Positions 7,183 through 14,460 of a stretch of 36,430 nucleotides of DNA are shown one piece after another; positions within the stretch are counted from its first letter, which is position 1; each line of letters starts with the position of its first letter. Position numbers and translations under genes: made by a program. The stretch is taken from assembly GCA_964556165.1 (NCBI GenBank), contig CAZKVH010000016.1, forward strand, positions 1 through 36,430. Reading direction: 5' to 3'. The notes below the pieces were generated by a model that was given only the letters and a program-made list of their open reading frames with translations, ran no database searches and was not told where the DNA came from. The stretch comes from JAQVEM01 sp964556165 (GTDB taxonomy: Bacteria; Actinomycetota; Humimicrobiia; Humimicrobiales; Humimicrobiaceae).

Positions 7183-8217
7183 TTAATCAATTTCTTCAAT
7201 CTCAGATTTAAACTTTCTTGTCATTAATTTTTTTACAGATTCAATTGGATTAAGCCCTTTATAAATAATTTTATAGATACACTCTGTTATTGGAACCTCT
7301 ATCCCTATTTTTCTGGATAAATTATATACTGCCTTCGTCGTATTAACACCTTCAGCAACCATATACATGCTTTCTAAAATATCATTGATTTTTTCACCTT
7401 TTGCTATTCTTTCACCTATACTCCTATTCCTGCTTTTTTCACTTATACATGTAGCAATCAGATCTCCCATACCCGCTACACCTGAGAATGTCGTCCTATT
7501 TGCACCAAGCCTGACTCCTAATTTTGTTAGCTCATATAAACCTCTCGTTATAATCGAAGCTTTGGTATTTGCCTTATACCCCAATCCATCAGAAATTCCT
7601 GCCGCAATTGCTATTATATTCTTTACGGAACCTCCAATTTCCACTCCAACAACATCAGTATTTGTGTAAATCCTGAACCTGTCATTCGATATTATTTTCT
7701 GTATATATTTAAGTAATTCTTTATTTGATGATGCAACAACCGAAACACTCGGAAGGCCACTTGCTATCTCCGGAGCAATATTCGGACCTGATAATACACA
7801 GATTTTAGATCTCAGTTTTTCCGGTAACGTTTCTTCCATTACCTGTGATAATCTCAAATTAGTATCTGTCTCCAGTCCTTTAGCAAGGTTAAGTACACAT
7901 TTTATTTTACCCTGATTTTTTTCAAGGCTTTCACGAAAACCAGAAATTATTTCTCTAAGAACATGAGAAGGAACAGCAAAAATTATAATCTCTGACATGC
8001 TTGAAACACTATTTTTACCAGTTAAAGGGGCCACATTATCCGTTATGTATAAGTCACCCGTATACTTCGTGTTCTTTCTATAATTTTTTATTTCATCATA
8101 AGTAACTCTGCTTCTTACCCATAAATTAACGTTGTATCCTCTCATTGCAAGCATTACTGAAAAAGTTGTACCCCAGCTCCCTGCTCCTATAACTGTTATA
8201 TTTGTTTTTCTATTCAT
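7183..8217 (-). CDS. gpsA: NAD(P)-dependent glycerol-3-phosphate dehydrogenase
   Basis: A 344-residue cytoplasmic enzyme reducing dihydroxyacetone phosphate to sn-glycerol 3-phosphate, the backbone precursor of phospholipids. The Rossmann nucleotide site GAGSWGTT is at residues 11-18. Conserved catalytic-domain segments follow: NLAKGLE, VLSGPNIAPEIASGLPS, GGSVKNIIAIAAGISDGLGYKANTK (split by the catalytic Lys region) and GMGDLIATC. The C-terminal helices EGVNTTKAVYNLS and VPITECIYKIIYKG are also family-typical. It lies 27 bases downstream of der, and the same run contains plsC, which uses its product, so a phospholipid-synthesis grouping is plausible. No Shine-Dalgarno is visible upstream of the ATG. 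Confidence 0.95.
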   Translation of the reverse strand: MNRKTNITVIGAGSWGTTFSVMLAMRGYNVNLWVRSRVTYDEIKNYRKNTKYTGDLYITDNVAPLTGKNSVSSMSEIIIFAVPSHVLREIISGFRESLEKNQGKIKCVLNLAKGLETDTNLRLSQVMEETLPEKLRSKICVLSGPNIAPEIASGLPSVSVVASSNKELLKYIQKIISNDRFRIYTNTDVVGVEIGGSVKNIIAIAAGISDGLGYKANTKASIITRGLYELTKLGVRLGANRTTFSGVAGMGDLIATCISEKSRNRSIGERIAKGEKINDILESMYMVAEGVNTTKAVYNLSRKIGIEVPITECIYKIIYKGLNPIESVKKLMTRKFKSEIEEID

Positions 8218-8244
8218 ATTATTTATTAAATTATAAAACAGAAT

Positions 8245-9588
8245 TCAATATTTAAATTTAAAGTAAAGAGGAACACCTGTAAAACCAAATTTTTCACGTA
8301 TTCTGTTTTCTACATACCTTCTTACATTTACTCTCTTCCCTATATCAATATTAGAAAAAACCAGAAAAACAGGAGGAGCAGTTTTAATCTGTCTTATAAA
8401 CTTTATCTTAAACCTCCTGCCCTTGATATAAATACCCTCCTCTTCTCTTTCCTTTTTTTTAAAAAAGTTTGTCAATTCACTATCCGGTATTATTTTTTTT
8501 CTTTCAGAGACCAGAAAATTTATCATTTTAATGATTTTTTCTGTACCTTCTTTTTTAAGAGCACTAATTTTTAATGAAGGTATATAAACGGCAAAACTTA
8601 ATTTAAGTTCAAACATTCTTATAATGCCACCAAGCGTTTCGCTGTCAATACTATCAATTTTATTGAATATAACACAGGTGCTGACTCCTTTTTGTGTGCA
8701 CAACTCTATAATTTTTATATCCTGATTGGCTACTTCCCTGCTGCAATCTATTAAAACAAGACTTACATCGGAATTTTCTATAGCTTCAATTGTTCTTATT
8801 TCACTATAGTAATCCAGACTTTTCAACTTCCCTTTTTTTCTTCTTATTCCTGCTGTATCTACGAATTTATATTTTTTTTCACCTATTTTTACTATGCTAT
8901 CTATGCTATCCCTAGTTGTTCCTTCTACTTCATCCACTATTGCTCTTTCTTCTTTTGTTATAACATTAAACAAAGTAGATTTACCCGAGTTGGGTCTTCC
9001 CAGTATTGATATAGATGGTATTCCCTCATTTTCTAAATCTTTAAATAAATCCTGATTTGAATCAAATTCCTTTACCACTTCGTCTAACAGGTCTCCTATA
9101 TTTCTTCCATTAAGTGCCGATATTTTAAAAGGATACCCAAGTCCGAACTTAAGGTAATCTTCAGTAAAAAGAATTTCTTTTTCGTCATCACATTTATTTC
9201 CAGCGAAAATTATCTTTTTGTTTGTTTTTCTCAGCATATTTGCTACCTCTTCATCAAGAGGAGATACTGGCTGCTTTAAATCTACCACAAAAATAATTAA
9301 ATCTGATTCTTCTATGGCTCTTTTAGTTTGTAAAAACATCTGAATGTTTATATTTTCTTTTAACTTTAAATTAATCCCACCGGTATCAAGTAAAAAAAAT
9401 GATTTGCCGTTCCAGTCTGCTCTGTAATATTTTCTATCACGTGTAATCATAGGTTCTTTATCTACAATAGCCTCTCTTTTCCCGCATATCCTGTTAATTA
9501 AAGTAGACTTACCGGAATTTGGTTTTCCGACTACTGCAACCTTTGGAATACTGTAATTTAAAGATTCTTTTTTAAATGATTCTTTCAT
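8245..9588 (-). CDS. der: ribosome-assembly GTPase Der (EngA)
   Basis: A 447-residue protein with the diagnostic tandem G domains of Der, which acts late in 50S subunit assembly. The first P-loop is GKPNSGKST near residues 21-29, with TRDRKYY as switch I, DTGG as G3 and NKCD as G4. The second domain has GRPNSGKST near residue 200, TRDSID, DTAGIRRKK and NKID. A KH-like C-terminal domain follows (IKFIRQIKTAPPVFLVFSN, FGFTGVPLYFKFKY). Its start codon overlaps the end of ispH as ATGA. cmk and der are neighbours or near-neighbours in many Actinobacteria and Firmicutes, and here plsC and ispH separate them. Confidence 0.97.
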   Translation of the reverse strand: MKESFKKESLNYSIPKVAVVGKPNSGKSTLINRICGKREAIVDKEPMITRDRKYYRADWNGKSFFLLDTGGINLKLKENINIQMFLQTKRAIEESDLIIFVVDLKQPVSPLDEEVANMLRKTNKKIIFAGNKCDDEKEILFTEDYLKFGLGYPFKISALNGRNIGDLLDEVVKEFDSNQDLFKDLENEGIPSISILGRPNSGKSTLFNVITKEERAIVDEVEGTTRDSIDSIVKIGEKKYKFVDTAGIRRKKGKLKSLDYYSEIRTIEAIENSDVSLVLIDCSREVANQDIKIIELCTQKGVSTCVIFNKIDSIDSETLGGIIRMFELKLSFAVYIPSLKISALKKEGTEKIIKMINFLVSERKKIIPDSELTNFFKKKEREEEGIYIKGRRFKIKFIRQIKTAPPVFLVFSNIDIGKRVNVRRYVENRIREKFGFTGVPLYFKFKY

Positions 9589-10442
9589 ATTTGCAATTTT
9601 TCAATAACTTTTTTTACATTCATTATATCTTTTACAGGTGTTGAAGCGCCTCCACTTATGCCGGCGCTTTTTTTATTAGTAAACCATTCCGGCTTAAGCT
9701 CTCTGTAGCTTTCAATATGATAAGTTGCATCATTGATCTTTTTTGCTATTTCCTTAAGATGCCCCGTATTTGCGCTATCTTTCCCCCCTACAATAATCAT
9801 TATATCAACTTCTTTTGCGAGATTTCTTGTTGATTCCTGCATCTTTTCAGTAGTGTCACAAATAGTGTTATTTATCAGCAACTCTCTTGCTTTATCAAGT
9901 AATTTATTTATTATGAGGAAAAACTTTTCCCTTGTTTGAGTTGTTTGAGAAACCACTCCAATTTTATCTGTGAACTTTAGCTTTTCCGCATCATGTTCAC
10001 TTTCTATTACCGCATATCTGTCATTTAAAACACAACCTTTTATTCCAAGTACTTCCGGATGATTTTTATTCCCTATAATTACAACAAAATAACCGCTTTC
10101 TGAAAGTAGCCTTGCCTTCGACTGCGCTCTTTTTACAAAAGGACATGTCGTGTCAACAATTATAGCTTTCTTCTCTGACTTTATTTTATTTATTAAGTCC
10201 GGAGACATTCCATGAGACCTTATAATAAATACACTTTTATTTTTTATTTCTTTTATATTTTTAACTGATACAAGGCCTTTTCTTGATAATTCATCCATAA
10301 CTCCTGGATTATGAATAATAGAACCCAGAGTGAATATTTTTTTCCCCTCTTTACTGTATTTTTCTATAGTCTCTTCTGTCAATTTTAATGCTCTTTTTAC
10401 TCCGAAGCAGTATCCTGAGTAATCTGCAATTTTTATTTTCAT
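9585..10442 (-). CDS. ispH: 4-hydroxy-3-methylbut-2-enyl diphosphate reductase
   Basis: A 285-residue [4Fe-4S] enzyme that catalyses the last step of the MEP isoprenoid pathway, converting HMBPP to IPP and DMAPP. The three cluster cysteines are Cys12 (YCFGVKRA), Cys100 (TTCPFV) and Cys195 (TICDTT). The catalytic Glu in NHPEVLG (about 130) and substrate-binding histidines in IIHNPG (44) and RSHGMS (77) are present. The closing GISGGASTP motif near residue 260 is intact. Length is normal for a stand-alone IspH; there is no S1-domain fusion as in some Clostridia. It couples to der by a 4-base overlap and follows plsC by 29 bases. Confidence 0.97.
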   Translation of the reverse strand: MKIKIADYSGYCFGVKRALKLTEETIEKYSKEGKKIFTLGSIIHNPGVMDELSRKGLVSVKNIKEIKNKSVFIIRSHGMSPDLINKIKSEKKAIIVDTTCPFVKRAQSKARLLSESGYFVVIIGNKNHPEVLGIKGCVLNDRYAVIESEHDAEKLKFTDKIGVVSQTTQTREKFFLIINKLLDKARELLINNTICDTTEKMQESTRNLAKEVDIMIIVGGKDSANTGHLKEIAKKINDATYHIESYRELKPEWFTNKKSAGISGGASTPVKDIMNVKKVIEKLQI

Positions 10443-10471
10443 TTTTTTAAACTTTCAGACATTTTTATATT

Positions 10472-11119
10472 TTACTTTATCTTAGCATAAATTTTTCCTA
10501 TTTCTTCCATTAATCTATTTAGAACCTCGTCTATTGCTTTCTTTTTGTCATATTTTTTTAATATTTCTTCTACATTTATCAAATCACCTGCAATTATTTT
10601 TATCTCAGGGAAAAATAATCTTTTGTGGGGTTTTTGAATTATCTTATTTGTGCCACTTAAAGCTACTGGTAAAATAGATGTCCTGCTGAATACTGAAATG
10701 AACCCTATCCCTTTCTTACCTTCTCTTAAAATACCATCCGTAGACCTTGTGCCTTCTGGAAAAAGGCCCAGGGTATTTCCATTTTCTAATACTTTAAATG
10801 AAGTTTCAAAAGCCTGCCTGTCAAAAGAATTTCTTTTCACAGGAAAAGCATTAAAAAAAGTTACAAGATTGGCTACAAACTTATTACCGTATAATTCCTT
10901 TTTTGCCATAAAATATATACATCTCGGGATAAAAGCACCAATAACTACAGGGTCCACATAACTCATGTGATTGGAGCATATAATAAGCTTTCCTTTTAAT
11001 GGTGTTTTATTTATATCTATCGTTTTTACTCTGTATAATATCCTGAATATAACCCTTAAAAAAAATTGTACTGCTTTATAAAAAATTAGGTAGAACTTAC
11101 CGTGTTTTGTTTTTAACAT
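10472..11119 (-). CDS. plsC: 1-acyl-sn-glycerol-3-phosphate acyltransferase
   Basis: A PlsC-family acyltransferase that makes phosphatidic acid at the membrane. The HX4D catalytic motif (SNHMSYVDP) and the FPEGTRS substrate motif are intact. A hydrophobic segment near the N-terminus (FYLIFYKAVQFFLRVIF) would anchor it to the membrane. I place the start at ATG 11117-11119, preceded by AGAGG, giving a protein of about 215 residues that overlaps cmk by 23 bases. An upstream TTG at 11155 is also in frame with GAGG nearby and would lengthen the overlap to 59 bases. Its neighbours cmk and ispH form the usual cmk-plsC-ispH order found in Gram-positive bacteria. Confidence 0.9.
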   Translation of the reverse strand: MLKTKHGKFYLIFYKAVQFFLRVIFRILYRVKTIDINKTPLKGKLIICSNHMSYVDPVVIGAFIPRCIYFMAKKELYGNKFVANLVTFFNAFPVKRNSFDRQAFETSFKVLENGNTLGLFPEGTRSTDGILREGKKGIGFISVFSRTSILPVALSGTNKIIQKPHKRLFFPEIKIIAGDLINVEEILKKYDKKKAIDEVLNRLMEEIGKIYAKIK

Positions 11120-11798
11120 CTTGCCTCTGATAATATAATCCCTTGATTTTATCAACTACCTCTTTTATTGATAAACCCGTAGTATCAATTAAAATTCCAT
11201 TTTCAGGTATTATTAGCGGGCTATTCTCTCTGCTGCTATCAATTTTATCTCTGCTAATTATTTCATTCTTTATTATATCTCTTTTCAATGATTGCCCTAC
11301 TTTTTTTATCTGCAAATCCCTTCTTTTTATTCTCTCATTAAGACTTGCAGTGAGAAATATTTTTAACGCTGCATCAGGACATACTACACTCCCAGTATCT
11401 CTTCCTTCAAGAACCGCATTACCGTTCTTTGTTAATTTCCTTTGTAAATTAACAAGATATTTTCTAACTCCCGAAAGCTTTGACACAATTGAAACTGCTT
11501 CTCCAACTTCTCTACTCCTAATTTCATCAGTAAAGTCTTCTCCATTTATTTTAACCATTGTATATTTACTTTCATCTCCGGCATTACTATCAATTTCAAG
11601 GATTATACTTTTTGCAAGTTTTAGAATAGATTCTTCATCTTCATAGCTTATATTATTTTTAATGGCTATAAGAGTTATTGCCCGGTACATCGCACCTGTA
11701 TCAATATATTTAAGGCCCAGATCTCGTGCTAAAATTTTGGCTACAGTACTTTTACCGCTGCCTGCAGGACCGTCTATTGTAATAATGTTTGAAGTCAT
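11097..11798 (-). CDS. cmk: cytidylate kinase
   Basis: A 233-residue kinase that phosphorylates CMP and dCMP using ATP. The P-loop GPAGSGKST is at residues 10-18, followed by YIDTGAMYRAIT. The CMP-binding insert is present (EIRSREVGEAVSIVSKL with VRKYLVNLQRKL), then LEGRDTGSVV and the lid FLTASLNERIKRR. The C-terminal segment IDTTGLSIKEVVDKI is typical. It lies 52 bases downstream of aroA and its 3' end overlaps plsC. Order aroA-cmk is common across bacteria. Confidence 0.97.
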   Translation of the reverse strand: MTSNIITIDGPAGSGKSTVAKILARDLGLKYIDTGAMYRAITLIAIKNNISYEDEESILKLAKSIILEIDSNAGDESKYTMVKINGEDFTDEIRSREVGEAVSIVSKLSGVRKYLVNLQRKLTKNGNAVLEGRDTGSVVCPDAALKIFLTASLNERIKRRDLQIKKVGQSLKRDIIKNEIISRDKIDSSRENSPLIIPENGILIDTTGLSIKEVVDKIKGLYYQRQDVKNKTR

Positions 11799-11850
11799 CT
11801 TTATTTATATAAATAATTTTAAATCCAGAATTTCTATAAAAAAATTTGTT

Positions 11851-13137
11851 TCAGCACAATGATTTCTTTAGATTGTATTTAAAGCCAGGAAAAGAAGTAT
11901 TAATACAATCTGAATCAAGAATAGATACCTTGCCTGACGAACTCAATGCAAGTATTGAAAGAGACATGGCAATCCTATGATCTCCATAACTATCTACAGT
12001 TCCTTCACCAGCCTTGAAATTTCTATCTCCATTTATCACCATTCCGTCTTTTTCTTCTCTGATATCAACGCCTAATTTTTTAAATTGAGTTACAATAGCT
12101 TTTATCCTATCGCTTTCTTTATATCTTAGCTCCTGTGCCCCTCTTATAATTGTCGTGCCCTCTGCAAATGCTGCAGCGACACATAACACCGGTATTTCAT
12201 CTATGATAATAGGAATATTCTCCTCTTCTAATTTTATTGATTTTAATTCACTGGAAAAAGTTTCAATATCTGCAACAGGTTCATTATTTATTATTCTTTT
12301 ATTTTTAATAGTTATTTTACCACCCATTTTTCTTAGAGTTTCCAGTATATAACTTCTTGTATCATTTATACCTACGTCTCTTATAATTGTATGGGATTTT
12401 TTAAGTATCAGAGTTGCAACTATAAAGTAGGCTGCTGAAGAAATGTCCCCCGGTATATATATTCTCTTACCATTTAATTTATTACCCGGTATTAGTTTTA
12501 CATACTTACCATTATAGCTAATATCAGCTCCTAAATATTCCAGCATCCTCTCTGTATGGTCTCTTGAGGTTTGAGGTAATACTATTTCCGTAGGACCCTT
12601 TGCATTTAGAGCAGCTAATAATATACATGACTTAACCTGAGCACTTGAGTTCTTAAGTTCAATTTTTTTCCCTTCCAGAAGAGGATTACCGAATATGACC
12701 AGAGGAGCTTTTAAATTATTTTCTCTACCATATATTTTTGCCCCCATAAATCTGAGTGGTTCTATTATCCTGTCCATAGGCCTGTTATTTATTGATTTAT
12801 CGCCGCTTAAAACCGACATAAAATTAGTTGCTGACAGGACCCCGCTCATTACCCTGATTGTGGTTCCCGAATTCCCCACATTAAGGACCCTATCGGGTTC
12901 TTTAAAACTTTTTACCCCCCTACCATAAACAACCAGGTTACCATTTATTTTTTCTATTCTTACACCTAATTCCTTAAGTATATTCAAAGTATTTATACAG
13001 TCTTCACATAAAAGGAAATTTTCTATTACAACATTGTCATCTATCATAGAGGATATTATTATGCTTCTGTGGGAAATTGATTTATCGCCCGGGATTTTTA
13101 TTTCGCCTTTTATGGAATTTGCTCCGTGTATTTCCAT
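11851..13137 (-). CDS. aroA: 3-phosphoshikimate 1-carboxyvinyltransferase (EPSP synthase)
   Basis: A 428-residue shikimate-pathway enzyme joining PEP to shikimate 3-phosphate. Conserved stretches seen in order: GDKSISHR (17-24), NVGNSGTTIRVMSG (about 87-100), SSAQVKSCILLAAL, ELRYKESDRIKAI and SYGDHRIAMS. The NSGTT glycine region has the NSGTTIR form rather than the GTAMRPL form of class I enzymes, which suggests a class II, more glyphosate-tolerant type. That assignment is inference. The gene starts two bases after the tyrA stop codon, and the pair feeds tyrosine and phenylalanine synthesis. No Shine-Dalgarno is visible, so coupling to tyrA translation is likely. Confidence 0.96.
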   Translation of the reverse strand: MEIHGANSIKGEIKIPGDKSISHRSIIISSMIDDNVVIENFLLCEDCINTLNILKELGVRIEKINGNLVVYGRGVKSFKEPDRVLNVGNSGTTIRVMSGVLSATNFMSVLSGDKSINNRPMDRIIEPLRFMGAKIYGRENNLKAPLVIFGNPLLEGKKIELKNSSAQVKSCILLAALNAKGPTEIVLPQTSRDHTERMLEYLGADISYNGKYVKLIPGNKLNGKRIYIPGDISSAAYFIVATLILKKSHTIIRDVGINDTRSYILETLRKMGGKITIKNKRIINNEPVADIETFSSELKSIKLEEENIPIIIDEIPVLCVAAAFAEGTTIIRGAQELRYKESDRIKAIVTQFKKLGVDIREEKDGMVINGDRNFKAGEGTVDSYGDHRIAMSLSILALSSSGKVSILDSDCINTSFPGFKYNLKKSLC

Positions 13138-13139
13138 TT

Positions 13140-14261
13140 TTAATCGCCAAGAACCTTTTTTACACTAGCTTCATAACCTTCTTTTTCTATAGCTTTTTTA
13201 GCAATTTTTCCAGCATCTTCACCTTGAACCAAAACTTTAAGGATTCCACCACTGCTAAATTCCGTTGAGTGGAATATAGATATATCTTCTATGTTAATTC
13301 CGTGTGAACTTATAGCTCTTGTTATCTCACTTAAGACACCTGCCCTATCCTGCATTGATACTCTTACTTCATATAGATTTGATATATCTTTCTCTATAAA
13401 CTTGGGAAGATTTATTCTAGCTTTTTGAGCTTTTAAATAATGCTCTTTTATTGATTCAGAATTGTTATTCTTAAGATACTCCTTAAATTTTGTAAGGTAC
13501 TTTATATAATCGTCTATAGATTTTATAAGTTTATCTTTATTCTCCAGACTTATGTCAAGCCACATTTTTATATTTGCAGCTGCAATTCTTGTCATATCCC
13601 TGAATCCACCCGCACATAGTTTGAATAAATTTTTCATGCTTTTTTGTTTATCATCAATCATATCTACCAGATTTGTTGAGAGAACATGTGGAAGGTGGCT
13701 TATCAATGCCACGTTTTCATCGTGCTCTTTAGGCTCTATTGAAATTACCTTTGCACCAATCTTAGAGAGAATTGAATGTAATGTAGCCAGAGGCTCAGAC
13801 ATTGTGGTATCTGTTGGAGTAAGGATATAAAATGTGTTCTTAAATAAATCATTTGTGGCACTTAGAATTCCTTCATTTTCCGAGCCAGCCATAGGATGAC
13901 CCCCTATAAAAACCACTCCCTCTGGTAATATCTCATTGACTCTGTTTACTATTTTTTCTTTAGCACTTCCAACATCTGTAATAATAGCTCCTTTTTTCAG
14001 ATAATCTTTTATATTGCTTACAACTTCAACTATATCACTAATAGGCGTTGCTATTATTATTAAATCTGCATCACGAACTGCATCTTCGTAATTCCGTGCG
14101 ATTACATCAATTATATTCCTGTATTTGGCTATGCTCATTGTTTCTTCTTTAACATCATAACCGCTTATTAAGAAGTCTTTATTAATACTTTTTAAGGACA
14201 GTGCAATTGAACCTCCAATAAGACCCAGACCTATTACTGCTATTTTTTTAATATTCTTCAT
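13140..14261 (-). CDS. tyrA: prephenate dehydrogenase with C-terminal ACT domain
   Basis: A 373-residue enzyme converting prephenate to 4-hydroxyphenylpyruvate for tyrosine synthesis. The Rossmann motif VIGLGLIGGSIALSLK is at residues 9-24. The catalytic region carries TDVGSAKEKI, FIGGHPMAGSENEG and the His motif ISHLPHVLS. GGFRDMTRIA continues the helical domain. From about residue 297 an ACT domain begins (VRVSMQDRAGVLSEITRAISSHGINIED, with a break after 20 residues), which in Gram-positive TyrA proteins mediates feedback inhibition. It heads the tyrA-aroA-cmk run; upstream is a 200-base AT-rich gap after the GH2 gene. No RBS or clean promoter could be assigned. Confidence 0.95.
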   Translation of the reverse strand: MKNIKKIAVIGLGLIGGSIALSLKSINKDFLISGYDVKEETMSIAKYRNIIDVIARNYEDAVRDADLIIIATPISDIVEVVSNIKDYLKKGAIITDVGSAKEKIVNRVNEILPEGVVFIGGHPMAGSENEGILSATNDLFKNTFYILTPTDTTMSEPLATLHSILSKIGAKVISIEPKEHDENVALISHLPHVLSTNLVDMIDDKQKSMKNLFKLCAGGFRDMTRIAAANIKMWLDISLENKDKLIKSIDDYIKYLTKFKEYLKNNNSESIKEHYLKAQKARINLPKFIEKDISNLYEVRVSMQDRAGVLSEITRAISSHGINIEDISIFHSTEFSSGGILKVLVQGEDAGKIAKKAIEKEGYEASVKKVLGD

Positions 14262-14379
14262 TTTTAACTGCTTTTTAAAAATCTAATGTTAATATTAATT
14301 ATAATATAAATTATTTAAGAAAATATCTTATTAATATATAAAAATTATTACAATTTGTGAATAATAACTTATAAATTTT

Positions 14380-14404
14380 CCGGCTGGGTCTTAGTCATGT
14401 CCCC
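14380..14404. other. GC-rich island in the AT-rich gap between the GH2 and tyrA genes
   Basis: The 200-base gap 14262-14460 is mostly A and T, but 14380-14404 is a compact GC-rich block (CCGGCTGGGTC then TTAGTCATGTCCCC). It has the look of a solitary insertion-sequence end or a regulatory site, but no second copy is seen in the window. It marks the border between the glycosidase genes and the conserved tyrA-aroA-cmk run. Confidence 0.25.
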
Positions 14405-14460
14405 TATATTCTTCTTTATAGTTAATACTATCAATATGTTCACCAATAGATTAAAATTTA

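Noticed and set aside
11143..11646. Long plus-strand open frame (167 codons) opposite cmk
   Set aside because: It is the antisense of cmk, whose motifs are complete; its Ser/Leu/Ile-rich translation is typical of a shadow frame.
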